Counted from the first letter of the stretch, positions 1-9,740 are shown. The stretch: DNA of 64,000 nucleotides from Leptolyngbya sp. KIOST-1 (GCF_000763385.1 NZ_JQFA01000002.1:744001-808000), one strand, 5' to 3'. Numbers and translations: made by a program. The notes: generated from the sequence alone by a model not told the origin.

Positions 1-1047
1 CAGATCAGCGTGAAGATACTCCCCCAGACACAGCTGGTAGTCGCCAATTTTCAGCAGCTGGTGAATCTCAGCCCGGCGATCATCCCGTTCCTCGGTTTGC
101 TCCAGCTCCGCCTGCACCAGAGTGACCAGGTTACCAATATCCCTGGCCGATAGCCCCGTCTCCTGGTGCCATTGCACTACCTGCGCAGCGAGGGCCAGTT
201 CGGTGGGGCTAGTGCCAAGGTAGGTGCGAATCTGGTCTTGCAAGGCCTGCACCGACAATCGCTCGGGGCCTTGGGTAGCGCTGACCATCTGCCGCCGGTC
301 TTGCACCGCCGCTCTGATCTGCTCAGCTGTGGCCCCATCGTGAATCCAATCCACCACATCCAGCCCGCCATGCTTCGGCAGGTTTTGCCAGCGCAGACTG
401 TCAGGGTAGGGGTAGCACCACTGGGCCGAGGGAAAGTCCTGGGCAACTTCTCCCATATGGGCAACTCCAACCTGGTCGCGATCTGGGCACAGCACCAACT
501 GGGCCGCTTGCAAATCCTCAGCGTAATCGCCATAGCTGCGGTACTTCTTCGAGCCCCCCAAAGTAGTGGTCGCGGGAATGCCAATTCCCCACAAGGCATC
601 CGCGCAGCCTTCTCCCTCCACCATCCAGATGGGTTGACCCATAGCGATCGCATTCTGGACATCCCGGTAGCGGTAAATCGGCACCTGGGCTCTAATCTCA
701 GGGGTTAACCCCTTGATCCACTGCTGCCCGTTCCAGTGGTACTGCACAAAAAACTTCGCGCCGTTGCCCCGATCTACCCGCGTCACCTTTACCAGAGGCT
801 GTCCGGTTCGGCTGGGATAGAAATAATCCTGCCGCTGCTGGGGTCGAACGGGCTTCTCAGGGGAGGCGGTGGCTGCAAAGTATTGCCCCCACATGCCATC
901 GGCTGTTGCGCCCCGGTAGACGTAGCCGTCTACCGCCCCATCCTGGTCTACATGGCACCTTATATGCCATGCAAAATTTCCACGGGAAATGGGGCTCCGC
1001 CGAGCAATCCAGTCGAGCCATGGCATTACTCTGGAACTTTCATCCAT
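1..1047 (-). CDS. TOPRIM/primase-like protein, partial (runs off left edge)
   Basis: Read from ATG 1047 on the minus strand, a frame stays open to position 1, so only about 349 N-terminal residues are visible and the C-terminus lies outside the window. The nearest upstream stop in this frame is at 1102-1104; ATG 1026 is an alternative start and neither has a clear ribosome site. From about residue 136 the protein shows a TOPRIM-like block: WMVEGEGCADALWG (the acidic E), then GGSKKYRSYGDY, then CPDRDQVGVAHM (the DxD-type motif). Known from family knowledge, this pattern belongs to phage/plasmid-type primases and DUF3854-like cyanobacterial proteins that handle DNA replication of accessory elements. 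The flanking graveyard of mobile DNA fits an accessory origin, which is inference. Whether the N-terminus is complete is uncertain, because no zinc-finger part of a primase is seen. Confidence 0.6.
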   Translation of the reverse strand, partial: MDESSRVMPWLDWIARRSPISRGNFAWHIRCHVDQDGAVDGYVYRGATADGMWGQYFAATASPEKPVRPQQRQDYFYPSRTGQPLVKVTRVDRGNGAKFFVQYHWNGQQWIKGLTPEIRAQVPIYRYRDVQNAIAMGQPIWMVEGEGCADALWGIGIPATTTLGGSKKYRSYGDYAEDLQAAQLVLCPDRDQVGVAHMGEVAQDFPSAQWCYPYPDSLRWQNLPKHGGLDVVDWIHDGATAEQIRAAVQDRRQMVSATQGPERLSVQALQDQIRTYLGTSPTELALAAQVVQWHQETGLSARDIGNLVTLVQAELEQTEERDDRRAEIHQLLKIGDYQLCLGEYLHADL

Positions 1048-1209
1048 TTTGTCGCAAAACTCGGACAGCGATGGATGGCTGCTTATGCCCCTTTGAACAA
1101 CTCAACGGTTTCCGCTATCACAATAACTGGGTGCGCAATCTGCTGATTGCCTCATCGTTGAATGGCAGAAGGCCGTTGCCCAAGAAAGCTGACACAAAAT
1201 AAGTTGGAA

Positions 1210-2778
1210 CTAGGTGTAGTCACCCTGCATGGCTTGTTGATAGGCAGGGACAATCAACCACTCTCGCCATGCGTATTTTGGGTTAGTCTGTTTCATCTTT
1301 GTTGATATCTCAGTCGAATTACCGGCGTTAATCACCAGGTCACGCCAGCTTTTTAGCCAAGATTGCCATTGTTCATCGAGTTGTTGTGACGTTTTACTAT
1401 AAAAGCTCTTTTTCAAGACTGAGATATCGTCTGGTATATGGGATAACTCTCGGAAGAAAATGGTGTAATCTACCTCTGATTGGGTGATTAGCTGCATTAA
1501 TTCCTTAAATAGCTCTGGGTTAAATTCAGGCAAGCCAAGTTTGGCCGCCCACATGGTTTGAATTTGTCCCTGCATTGCCTCTGCAAAGCCATGGCATACT
1601 TGGTCGAAATGTTCTAACGATTCAGCATCTTCTGCAAGTAACGGTCTCACAGATTGCCAAAACATATGATAATTCGCTTCGGCTGCAACGGGCTGATTGA
1701 AGAATGAAAAGTGTTTGCCGCCGCCAGTCCAGGGTTGAAACCAGGGGTCAAAAATTTCACAAAATCCAAATGGCCCATAGTCGAGGGTAAAGCCACCAGC
1801 GGCGCAGTTGTCACTATTAAAATTACCCTGACAGTAACCAACCCGTAGCCAATTGGCCACCAGGGTCGTAAGACGCTGGCGAAATAGCTTAGCTAACTCA
1901 ACCAATTGATCTGCAAAACTCAGGGTTTGATCAATGTCGCTTTTGTATTCTCGCTCAATTAAATGCGACACTATCATGCGCAACTCTTCTAATGCTCGGG
2001 GATGAGCATCACTGCGAGCCCGGCGGGCGAATAACTCTAGCTGACCAACACGCAAAAAGGATGGTGCAACGCGAGTTGAAATGGCCACAGGATTGTCCAC
2101 CAAAATATCAGGGTCGATGGAGTGGGAATCTTGGGAATACCAAGGCCGGGTGACGGTCTCAGATTTAGAAACATACAGGGTCAAAGAGCGCGATGTGGGC
2201 ACACCTAACGCCTGCATATATTCTTGCGCTAGAAACTCACGCACACTTGAACGGAGTACGGCGCGCCCGTCGGCACCCCGGCAATAGGGCGTTGGGCCAC
2301 CACCCTTCAATTGCATTTCCCAACGCTGGCCATTAATGATTCCTTCAAACACAGATATGGCCCGACCATCGCCATAACCATTACCAGTACCGAATGGACA
2401 TTGTTGAGTATATTCGGTGCCATAAATCGACAGGGCATAACCAGTTGCCCAGCCAACCTGACGCATCGGCCCATGGGCCGCAGAGAGATCACCAGAAAAT
2501 ACATGGCGAAATTTTTCATTCAGCGCCAGCTCATCGCTCAACCCAAGTTCCTTAAAAAAAGTGCTGCTATGGGTTACATATTCTGGTTCTGCAAGGGGCG
2601 TGGGTGTCACAGGTACGAAATGACCAGAGACAACCTGGCGGGGCCGGTGATCATCACCATCGCCCGTGGCATCAGGATCAGCATTTAGAGTATCCATCAG
2701 GGAATAATCCGCCAATTGCACAAACCCGTCAAAGGTCGTTACGCAAGGCTTAGCAGATGGTTTAGATGAGTATGACAT
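1210..2778 (-). CDS. selO: SelO/YdiU family protein adenylyltransferase (pseudokinase fold)
   Basis: A 522-residue protein of the SelO (UPF0061, YdiU) family, which transfers AMP from ATP to Ser/Thr/Tyr of target proteins and is tied to redox stress. Family marks are visible: [19 protein letters not shown] near residues 155-175 (glycine-rich nucleotide loop), [13 protein letters not shown], then [20 protein letters not shown], with the N and D residues expected to bind metal. The protein ends soon after [10 protein letters not shown] and AMQGDYT. Bacterial members I know continue for some 35-40 residues to a C-terminal SCSS-type redox motif, which is missing here, so the gene may be truncated at its 3' end; a naturally short cyanobacterial form is the alternative. 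The start overlaps the divergent ORF that precedes the ccmM remnant. Confidence 0.85.
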   Translation of the reverse strand: MSYSSKPSAKPCVTTFDGFVQLADYSLMDTLNADPDATGDGDDHRPRQVVSGHFVPVTPTPLAEPEYVTHSSTFFKELGLSDELALNEKFRHVFSGDLSAAHGPMRQVGWATGYALSIYGTEYTQQCPFGTGNGYGDGRAISVFEGIINGQRWEMQLKGGGPTPYCRGADGRAVLRSSVREFLAQEYMQALGVPTSRSLTLYVSKSETVTRPWYSQDSHSIDPDILVDNPVAISTRVAPSFLRVGQLELFARRARSDAHPRALEELRMIVSHLIEREYKSDIDQTLSFADQLVELAKLFRQRLTTLVANWLRVGYCQGNFNSDNCAAGGFTLDYGPFGFCEIFDPWFQPWTGGGKHFSFFNQPVAAEANYHMFWQSVRPLLAEDAESLEHFDQVCHGFAEAMQGQIQTMWAAKLGLPEFNPELFKELMQLITQSEVDYTIFFRELSHIPDDISVLKKSFYSKTSQQLDEQWQSWLKSWRDLVINAGNSTEISTKMKQTNPKYAWREWLIVPAYQQAMQGDYT

Positions 2779-2856
2779 TATTGCTAGCGCCCGTATTGTC
2801 GGGAAATTGTTATTCTATTAACACTCTCTTATTATCTACCTTTACCCCCGGTCTTG

Positions 2857-3356
2857 TGGAGATTCCGGCGGGTCGCTATGTGCCCTCGGGAGCGGTGATT
2901 ACCACCCAGAAGGCGGCGGATCGATTGCCGGAGGCGAAGGATAGCGACAAAGCTTTTTCTCACCATGTGGTTGCCGTCAACCAGGCGCTGCTGGCGGGCT
3001 ATCGCTGTGCCAACGATGGGGCCTGCTTGACCCAGTGGCAAACCCCCGGCCACCCAGTGGGCAACGGTAGGGCCAGCAATGGCCACAGACCCACCGCTGG
3101 CCGGTTGAGAGCAGAAGCTGTAGTCCAGGTGCGGCAGCTAGGGCACCGGGTGAGTTTGGAGTATGCTGACCAGCGCCGATTTAAAGCGGGGTCTTGGCAA
3201 AGTGGCCCTACCCTGGCGGCGACCCAAGAAGCTGAGGTTTTGGCCCAGATCGAGCAGTTTTTAGCAACGCACTCCGACAACTATGTTCGCCTGCTGGGGA
3301 TTGACCCCAGGGCAAAGCAACGACAGCTTGGGCATGTGATTCAAATGCCTGGGTGA
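2857..3356 (+). pseudogene. ccmM: ccmM remnant (gamma-carbonic anhydrase tail plus one SSUL domain)
   Basis: The reading frame from about 2857 to the stop at 3354-3356 encodes the end of the CcmM gamma-carbonic-anhydrase-like domain ([18 protein letters not shown], then [14 protein letters not shown]) followed by a short linker and a single RuBisCO-small-subunit-like (SSUL) repeat ([18 protein letters not shown], then [13 protein letters not shown]). CcmM normally organises RuBisCO in the beta-carboxysome with a full N-terminal domain and three to five SSUL units. Here the first two thirds of the N-terminal domain and the other SSUL units are gone, and the residues upstream of 2857 do not resemble CcmM. 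No start codon fits the family. I read it as a broken copy left by recombination; an intact ccmM should exist elsewhere in the genome. Confidence 0.75.
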
Positions 3357-3465
3357 GCGATCGGGCAGGGAATGTGTATTCATAGCAGGTCTAACGGTGA
3401 AGTTGTGCGGCGGTAGGTAACCTCGAACACCTACCGATAACCTCTGTTCCGTCCGCACCAACGCA

Positions 3466-4283
<818 letters not shown>

Positions 4284-4416
4284 GGCCTTTGAGGAGATTT
4301 TGGTAGGGGGGTGAGAAGGTGCGAACGTGGGAGCGTTGAACGTGTGAACGTTTTGGGGGGGTGTTGTAAATAGATTAGTTATAGGAATCTGAATATTTTC
4401 AATTGTCAAACACTTC

Positions 4417-4608
4417 CTACTCCCTATCCGGCACTAAATCCTCTAGCTCGATCACTGTACTCGTCCCCTCTCCGGTGATCAAAGGTAATCGTCCGTCCCA
4501 TTTTTGCAGGGCTTCATACTTGAGAATGCTGGGCGTTAAGGTTTCCTGCAAAATTTGGTGGGCTTCGGCGGTGCCTCGGGCTAAATTGATCTCAATTTCG
4601 GCCTGGAG
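4417..4608 (-). pseudogene. C-terminal fragment of a Band-7/prohibitin-like (SPFH) protein
   Basis: On the minus strand a 63-codon open stretch ending in TAG (4417-4419) reads QAEIEINLARGTAEAHQILQ, then LTPSILKYEALQKWDGRLPL and a final IELEDLVPDRE. The Ala/Glu-rich helix followed by a KWDGRLPL segment is typical of the tail of SPFH/prohibitin membrane-scaffold proteins of cyanobacteria. The N-terminal membrane anchor and SPFH domain are absent. The fragment stops where the maturase frame resumes on the plus strand, at GCGTGGAAGCAAGTG (4608-4622). It is therefore debris in the intron, not a gene. Confidence 0.6.
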
Positions 4609-4619
4609 CGTGGAAGCAA

Positions 4620-5849
4620 GTGAAGTCCAATCAAGGTGCCCCCGGCATAGACGGGATGGTGCTGGACGACTTTGCGGCCTACGCCCGACTTCACTGGGGA
4701 GAGATTCGCCAAACCTTACGAGATGGACGCTACCGCCCTGCTCCGGTGCGACGGGTCGTCATCCCCAAGCCAGGGGGCAAGGGAGAGCGGCTGTTGGGAG
4801 TTCCAACAGTCCTAGACCGGGTGATCCAGCAAGCCATCTCACAGGTGCTGACGCCACTGTTTGAGCCGGAGTTTTCCGAGTTCAGCTTTGGGTGTCGTCC
4901 CAACCGCAGTGCCCACGGCGCGATTAAACAGGTGAAGGCATACGTCAAGGAAGGCTATCGGGTGGTGGTGGATTTGGACTTGGAAAAGTTCTTTGACACC
5001 GTAAACCACGATGTCCTAATGGCAAGAGTCGCCCGCAAAGTGCGGGATAAGACCCTGCTAGCCTTGATAGGCCGATACCTGCGAGCCGGGGTCATGGTCG
5101 AGGGGGTAGTACAGGCCCCAGAGTGGGGGACACCGCAAGGGTCGCCCCTGTCGCCGCTGCTCGCCAACATCCTGTTGGATGACCTCGACCAAGAGTTGGA
5201 ACGCCGGGGCCACCGCTTTACCCGCTATGTGGACGATGTGGTCATTTTGGTCAAATCAGCCCAAGCCGGCAGGCGAGTAATGGCGAGCGTGACTCGCTAT
5301 CTGAGCCAGGTGTTACGACTGAAGGTGAATTCGCAGAAAAGCCGGGTTCGACGGATTGAGCGATTGGAATACCTAGGATTTACGTTCCAGGGAATCCGCA
5401 TTGTTTGGTCTGAGCGAGCCTTCCAGGACCTCAAGTACCGCTTGCGGGGGTTAACCTCGCGGCGGTGGCGAGTGTCGATGGAGTATCGGCTGAAGCGGAT
5501 TAGCCTCTATCTGCGGGGTTGGATGGGCTACTTTGGAATTTCCCAATTGTACGGGCCAATTCCCGAGTTAGATGGGTGGCTGAGGCGTCGAATCCGGATG
5601 TGCTACTGGAAACAGTGGCGTAGGCCGAGAACGCGCATTGGCAACCTGCTCAAACTGGGGACACCGAGACGACACGCCTTCTCGACGGGCTTAAGCCGGA
5701 AAGGATATTGGCGGTTGTCGCGGTCCTTAGCGACGCAGACGGGGATGACCAATGAGTGGTTAGCACAAGAGGGATTGCTCTCGATTCGCGACCTTTGGAT
5801 GAACGCCCAGGGTTACGGTGAGAAGTCTATTACTTCGTCTAGCAGGTAG
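4620..5849 (+). CDS. ltrA: Group II intron reverse transcriptase/maturase, N-terminally truncated
   Basis: The protein reads AWKQVKSNQGAPGIDGMVL from about 4605 and has all later reverse transcriptase blocks: RRVVIPKPGGKGERLLGVPT, FGCRPNRSAHGAIKQ, the catalytic FTRYVDDVVILV (YVDD rather than the more usual YADD), then a maturase X/GIIM domain ending LATQTGMTNEWL and LLSIRDLWM. Intact relatives have some 40-60 more residues before AWKQV; those are replaced here by the foreign fragments, so translation could only begin at GTG 4620 or a similar weak start. The first RT block is therefore incomplete. The enzyme normally helps the intron RNA splice and copy itself into DNA. Activity of this copy is doubtful. 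Confidence 0.85.
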   Translation: MKSNQGAPGIDGMVLDDFAAYARLHWGEIRQTLRDGRYRPAPVRRVVIPKPGGKGERLLGVPTVLDRVIQQAISQVLTPLFEPEFSEFSFGCRPNRSAHGAIKQVKAYVKEGYRVVVDLDLEKFFDTVNHDVLMARVARKVRDKTLLALIGRYLRAGVMVEGVVQAPEWGTPQGSPLSPLLANILLDDLDQELERRGHRFTRYVDDVVILVKSAQAGRRVMASVTRYLSQVLRLKVNSQKSRVRRIERLEYLGFTFQGIRIVWSERAFQDLKYRLRGLTSRRWRVSMEYRLKRISLYLRGWMGYFGISQLYGPIPELDGWLRRRIRMCYWKQWRRPRTRIGNLLKLGTPRRHAFSTGLSRKGYWRLSRSLATQTGMTNEWLAQEGLLSIRDLWMNAQGYGEKSITSSSR

Positions 5850-5927
5850 GTTGAGAACCGCCCATTGCGGAGCCGCACGATGGGTGGTGTGGGAGGGGGG
5901 ATTCGTGAGGATTCTCCCTATCCCGAT
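5849..5927 (+). ncRNA. Group II intron domain V/VI-like 3' end
   Basis: Directly after the maturase stop, AACCGCCCATTGCGG pairs with CCGCACGATGGGTGGT to give a domain V-like hairpin, followed by a second stem (GGGGGGATTC with GATTCTCCC) that fits domain VI and a 3' end near CCCGAT at 5927. Position right behind the maturase gene is as expected for this intron class. The exact 3' splice site was inferred by eye. Confidence 0.6.
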
Positions 5928-5993
5928 TCTTCCGCAGTGCCCAAGATTTTATCACACAGCACCAAACACTTGTACTACTGCGGAGGAACTACT

Positions 5994-6024
5994 GCTTAGG
6001 AGATCTCTAGCAGAGAATTTACCA
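5994..6024 (+). repeat. IS left terminal inverted repeat
   Basis: Begins GCTTAGGAGATCTCTAGC and ends AATTTACCA. Matches the reverse complement of 7291-7321 at most positions (shared blocks AGGAGAT, AGAA, TTACCA). Confidence 0.7.
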
Positions 6025-6069
6025 AGTCGTTAAGGTAGGCATAGAGCTCATTTTCAGCACTGACCACCG

Positions 6070-6594
6070 ATGACAAACGATTCACCTTGCCTTCCGGTAC
6101 GTCCCAGTCCCTCTCAAGTTGAAGACCTTCGCCTGGCTGCTTCAACGTTAACGGGAGCGACCCGCCGCGCCTTTCAAGCTGAGATGGCTCTGAAATACTG
6201 TGACAGTCATCCCCGTTTAGCTGAAAGTATCTTTGGCTGGGGTCGCCAAACGGTCGCGTTGGGCCTGGCCGAAAAGCGGAGTGGTCTGGTCTGTGTCGGA
6301 GCACAGTCAGGCTTTGGGGGCACCCGCAAGTGGGAAGCGCGTTACCCTGAGGCCGCCGCCACCCTGGTGAGCATTGCCGAAGCCCATAGTCAGCAAGACC
6401 CGAGTTTTACCACCTCGATTGCCTACACTCGCTTAACGGCGCCCGAAGCGCTGAGACAACTGCAAGCCCACGGTGTGGCTGAGGAGCCGTTACCGGCTCT
6501 CAGCACGATGGCGGTCATTCTCAATCGCCTCGGCTATCGCTTACGTCCTGTGGTCAAAGCCAAACCCCAAAAAAACTACCCGAGACCGACTTGA
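6070..6594 (+). CDS. ISAzo13-type transposase, N-terminal frame (orfA)
   Basis: A 174-residue N-terminal half of the transposase, with a helix-turn-helix-like stretch (MALKYCDSHPRLAESIFGWG, then GFGGTRKWEARYPEAA) and the family linker LSTMAVILNRLGYRLRPVVK. It ends KPQKNYPRPT and a stop, where homologous full-length proteins read KPQKKLPETD. The shift happens at the A-run 6569-6575, so the complete enzyme needs a -1 ribosomal frameshift into the following frame. ATG 6070 is the best start seen. On its own orfA lacks the catalytic residues and might act as a regulator, which is inference. Confidence 0.8.
   Translation: MTNDSPCLPVRPSPSQVEDLRLAASTLTGATRRAFQAEMALKYCDSHPRLAESIFGWGRQTVALGLAEKRSGLVCVGAQSGFGGTRKWEARYPEAAATLVSIAEAHSQQDPSFTTSIAYTRLTAPEALRQLQAHGVAEEPLPALSTMAVILNRLGYRLRPVVKAKPQKNYPRPT
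6570..6576 (+). promoter_or_regulatory. Programmed -1 ribosomal frameshift heptamer A AAA AAC
   Basis: In the orfA frame the codons are CAA (6568-6570), AAA, AAC (6574-6576), which form the canonical X XXY YYZ slippery heptamer. Slipping back one base gives CTA CCC GAG ACC GAC, restoring LPETDLIFEN and the rest of the catalytic half. A downstream structure was not worked out. Confidence 0.7.
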
Positions 6595-7289
6595 TCTTTG
6601 AGAATCTACAGGCCAAAGACCAACAGGCCATGACCCAAAACGCGGTGCGGTTGAGCCTCGACTGCAAGGCGACGGTGTGCCTCGGAGACTCCTCACGCGG
6701 GGGCAAAACGCGGGGAGATACTCAGGCTTGTGACCACGACATGGGCATCAAGGACAAGTGCATTCCCTGTGGCGTCGTGGATGAGGACCGAGGGGATCTC
6801 TATATCGAATTCGGCCGGTCCTACAAAACCAGTGATTTCATTGTCGATGTGCTGGAACACTGGTGGGCGCATCTCCCGTCATCCACCCGGCAGGCGCTGC
6901 CTCGCATACAACTCAAAGTCGATAATGGTCCCGAAAGCAGCGGGGTGCGAACCCAGTTTCTCAATCGCCTCGTAGCCTGGGTTGACCGGATTGGTAAGCC
7001 GCTGCAACTGCTTTACTTTCCGCCTTATCACAGTAAGTACAATCCCATCGAGCGCTGTTGGGGGATTTTAGAACAACACTGGAATGGAACACGCCTTACC
7101 GATGTCGAGACGATGCTGGCCTGGGCCCAGAGCATGACTTGGAAACGCCACCATCCCACTATCCGGCTGAACACAACACCTTACGAAAAGGGGATTGCGT
7201 TAACGAAAAAGGAGATGAAGCGCATTGAAGAGCGACTGGAACGACATCCGCTGTTACCGAAGTACGACATTCTGATCCGTCCCGCTTAG
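6576..7289 (+). CDS. ISAzo13-type transposase, catalytic C-terminal frame (orfB)
   Basis: The -1 frame from 6576 carries the catalytic core: LSLDCKATVCLGDSSRGGKT (first Asp), RIQLKVDNGPESSGVRTQF (second Asp in the VDNGPE motif), and YFPPYHSKYNPIERCWGILE (the Glu), a DDE arrangement typical of ISAzo13/IS630-like transposases that cut and join the element ends. The end (EKGIALTKKEMKRIEERLER) is also family-typical. ATG/ATC starts near 6591 would give only a fragment, so the product is expected as a fusion with orfA. The frame is intact to its stop just before the right terminal repeat, so this copy may be active. Confidence 0.85.
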   Translation, partial: LPETDLIFENLQAKDQQAMTQNAVRLSLDCKATVCLGDSSRGGKTRGDTQACDHDMGIKDKCIPCGVVDEDRGDLYIEFGRSYKTSDFIVDVLEHWWAHLPSSTRQALPRIQLKVDNGPESSGVRTQFLNRLVAWVDRIGKPLQLLYFPPYHSKYNPIERCWGILEQHWNGTRLTDVETMLAWAQSMTWKRHHPTIRLNTTPYEKGIALTKKEMKRIEERLERHPLLPKYDILIRPA

Positions 7290-7290
7290 C

Positions 7291-7321
7291 TGGTAATTTC
7301 TTTCCTAGTTATCTCCTTAGC
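7291..7321 (+). repeat. IS right terminal inverted repeat
   Basis: Begins TGGTAATTTC and ends ATCTCCTTAGC; pairs with the left repeat at 5994-6024. The element end lies only 17 bp from the ancestral stop of the adjacent COG0523 gene. Confidence 0.7.
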
Positions 7322-7337
7322 ACCTGAAACCTGCCAC

Positions 7338-8416
7338 CTAATCTCCCTCTGCGATACAGTCCCTCAGCTTTTCCTCCATCGCTTTGCGATCCAGGTTGCG
7401 GCCAATGCAGACCAGTTGATTGCCCGGTGGCCCTGTCCACTGGTCGTCTTCAGCTGAAACCGCCTGCCTGTGAGCTGGAAAAAGTGGCGGACGGGGCTTT
7501 CCTTGAACCAGAGAATCCCCTTCATGCGAAACAATTCTGGCGGCAGGTGAAAGTCAAGCAGCTGCTGAAATTTCTTCAGGGCGAAGGGCTGGTCGGCGCG
7601 AAAGGCCATGGACACAAAGCCATCGTTATCTAGATGATCAGAGTGGTGATGGTGGTGTTCGTGGGGATGCCCATGGTGGTCGTAGCCCTCGTGATGGTGA
7701 TGCCCGTGGTCGTGGGTCTCGGGTTCGGGGTGATGATCATGATTGTGATCATGGGCAGCTTTTTCGGCATCGGCCTGGGCCACGGCCTGGTAAGGCCCCT
7801 GGTCTCCGGCCTTCACATCAATGATCAGCGGCAGGGGCACCTGACCATGCTGACTATGGAGGATTTTGGCATCCTCTCGAATGGTGCGCAGGTATTGTTC
7901 CACCGTCTCTAGGCGTTCGGGGGGCACCAGGTCGGTCTTGTTCAGCAGCAGAATGTCGCCGTAGGTCACCTGGCTCATGGCGGCCTGGCTGTTGAACAAC
8001 TCTGGCTCAAAGCTTTCGGCGTCGATCATGGTCAGAATAGAGTCTAGCCGAGTCAGATCCCGCAGTTCGGTACCGAGGAAGGTGAGGGTGATGGGCAAAG
8101 GGTCGGCAACGCCGGTGGTTTCGACCACCAGGTAGTCGATCCGGTCTCGCTTCTCCAGCACCCGGTACACCGCCTGCATCAGGTCGTCGTTGATGGTGCA
8201 GCAGATGCAGCCGTTGGTGAGTTCCACCATGTCTTGCTCAACGGTGACCAAAAACTGACTGTCGATATTGATATCGCCAAACTCGTTAACCAGCACCGCC
8301 ACGCGATAGGCATCGAAGTTTTGCAGGATGTGGTTCAGCAAAGTGGTTTTGCCGCTGCCTAAAAAGCCGGTGATGATGGTGACGGGGAGGCGGGTGTCGG
8401 GGGTGTTGGGTTGCAT
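7338..8416 (-). CDS. COG0523 zinc metallochaperone GTPase with His-rich loop, frameshifted near the C-terminus
   Basis: G3E-family GTPase with Walker A GFLGSGKTT (residues about 17-25), NEFGDINID, the metal-binding CICC motif in NGCICCTINDD, VVETTGVADP, and the guanine-specificity LNKTDL. Residues about 225-265 hold a very His-rich stretch, as in zinc chaperones that deliver metal to client proteins under starvation. The in-frame stop is at 7364, but the last 30 residues do not fit the family. One base lost near 7446-7452 explains this: the next frame reads DDQWTGPPGNQLVCIGRNLD and stops at 7338, as in the neighbouring paralogue. The start abuts a repeat array with no Shine-Dalgarno. It follows a Zur-boxed paralogue on the same strand. 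Confidence 0.85.
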
Positions 8417-8512
8417 GGGTGGATGGGTGGGGAGTGGATGGGTGGGGAGTGGATGGGTGGATGGGTTTCGGCATCTCCTCCTGGGAGGGGCAGGGGTGGG
8501 TTGTTCGGGTAT
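8417..8512 (+). repeat. GGATGGGT octamer array plus CCTCCTGGGAGGGG repeat
   Basis: From 8417 the octamer GGATGGGT/GGGTGGGG is repeated up to about 8467. It is followed by TCCTCCTGGGAGGGGCAGGG, which also occurs twice at 13997-14084 and inverted at 23519-23552. The array is G-rich on the plus strand, so mRNA of the gene at 8416 would carry the C-rich form right before its start. Confidence 0.85.
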
Positions 8513-8563
8513 CGGGTTCCGAGTATGAGGCTTTATCTGACACCCAATACCTAAAACCCTGTT

Positions 8564-9595
8564 TTACAGACAGCGGGAGCGAGTCCCGGTTAGGCAATTG
8601 GTGAGTTGCTGATGCAGCTGGAGAGGGTTAAGCTGACGACCGATGAAGACTAATTGGTTTTGGGTTGGGCCGGTCCAGGGTTCGGGGCTGAGGTCAAAGC
8701 GTTTGCCGCTGAGCTGAAAGATGTGGCGCAGGTCTTCGCCCTCGAACCAGAGAATGCCCTTGGCCCGAAAGACTGCGGCGGGCAATTGGGCCATGAGAAA
8801 GTGCTCAAAGCGATCGACATTGAAGGGGCGATCGCTTCGGAAAGGAACGGCTATAAACCCATCAATGCCCAGGTGTCCGTCGGGGGACTCTTGGGCCGCG
8901 CTAACCATGGCCGGGGGCAGGGCCGGGGCCAGTCCCACATCCAGCAGGGCGGAAAGGGGCAGTTGGTCGGCCTGCTCGGTCAGCGAGCAGCGCAGTATCC
9001 GAGCTTGGTCTTTGAAACCCTGAATGTAGGTCTCCAGCCAGGTCAGCTTGACCTCGGGGGTGAGGTCGGCCTTGTTGAGCAGGATGATATCGCCGTAGGT
9101 GAGCTGGCTGGTGGCGGCGGCACTGTCGAAGTGGTCGTCGGTAAAGGTTTCGGCATCGACAACGGTGATCACAGAATCCAGGTGGGTGAGCCGCTTCAGC
9201 TCGGTGCCCACAAAGGTGAGCATGATCGGCAGGGGGTCGGCCAGGCCGGTGGTTTCCACCACCAGGTAGTCGATGCGTTCGGGCAGCTCCAGCACTCGAT
9301 ACACCGCGTCGATCAAGTCGTCGTTGATGGTGCAGCAGATGCAGCCGTTGCTCAGTTCCACCATGGTCTCGTCCATGGCGACCAGCATCTGGCTGTCGAT
9401 GTTGATGTCGCCAAACTCGTTGACCAGCACCGCCACCTTGAGATTCTGGCGGTTGGTCAGAATGTGGTTGAGCAGGGTAGTTTTGCCGCTGCCCAGAAAG
9501 CCGGTAATCAGCGTCACTGGCAGACCCCGCTTGGGGATGACCGGGTCTACCACTGATGAGGGCTGAGGAAGGGAGGACATCGCCGCATCACTCAT
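8564..9595 (-). CDS. COG0523 zinc metallochaperone GTPase, Zur-controlled
   Basis: A second G3E GTPase: Walker A GFLGSGKTT, NEFGDINIDSQ, CICC in SNGCICCTINDD, VVETTGLADP, ILLNKADL, and a complete CobW C-terminal domain (AKGILWFEGEDLRHIFQLSG, then QNQLVFIGRQLN). It lacks the long His-rich loop of its neighbour at 7338. Longer starts (9625) would translate the Zur box itself, so I place the start at ATG 9595 (MSDAAMSS); ATG 9580, which has a weak GAGTG upstream, is also possible. The Zur-like box at 9600-9614 sits at the start codon, predicting repression when zinc is plentiful. Family role: GTP-driven insertion or allocation of zinc in the cytosol. Confidence 0.9.
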   Translation of the reverse strand: MSDAAMSSLPQPSSVVDPVIPKRGLPVTLITGFLGSGKTTLLNHILTNRQNLKVAVLVNEFGDINIDSQMLVAMDETMVELSNGCICCTINDDLIDAVYRVLELPERIDYLVVETTGLADPLPIMLTFVGTELKRLTHLDSVITVVDAETFTDDHFDSAAATSQLTYGDIILLNKADLTPEVKLTWLETYIQGFKDQARILRCSLTEQADQLPLSALLDVGLAPALPPAMVSAAQESPDGHLGIDGFIAVPFRSDRPFNVDRFEHFLMAQLPAAVFRAKGILWFEGEDLRHIFQLSGKRFDLSPEPWTGPTQNQLVFIGRQLNPLQLHQQLTNCLTGTRSRCL

Positions 9596-9599
9596 AGAA

Positions 9600-9614
9600 T
9601 GATAATCGTTGTCA
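9600..9614 (-). promoter_or_regulatory. Zur-like operator
   Basis: TGATAATCGTTGTCA, an imperfect 7-1-7 palindrome close to the TGATAATNATTATCA pattern of cyanobacterial Zur sites, immediately upstream of the COG0523 start at 9595. Confidence 0.75.
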
Positions 9615-9740
9615 TAATAGTGCAAAATCGAGCTGCAACCCCCATAGCTGGCTTGCGGTCAGGTCAGCTGTCCTGATGCTTTTAGAGAATAGTTTCCGAA
9701 TGGTGAGCGCTGCCCACCCTGCAACTCAACTTGGCAACCT

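Larger units (their letters stand above)
5994..7321 (+). mobile_element. ISAzo13-family insertion sequence
   Basis: About 1.33 kb with imperfect 31-bp inverted ends (5994-6024 and 7291-7321; GCTTAGGAGAT on the left, ATCTCCTTAGC on the right) around a transposase split into two overlapping frames. It sits between the remains of the group II intron and the 3' end of a COG0523 gene. No convincing direct target repeat was seen next to the ends. Confidence 0.8.

Noticed and set aside
166..708. ORFs at 166-708 (+) and 177-662 (-)
   Set aside because: They are in other frames than the TOPRIM-like gene, which explains the region and shows recognisable motifs.
8654..9556. Plus-strand ORF of 300 codons
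   Set aside because: Antisense shadow of the COG0523 gene at 8564-9595.
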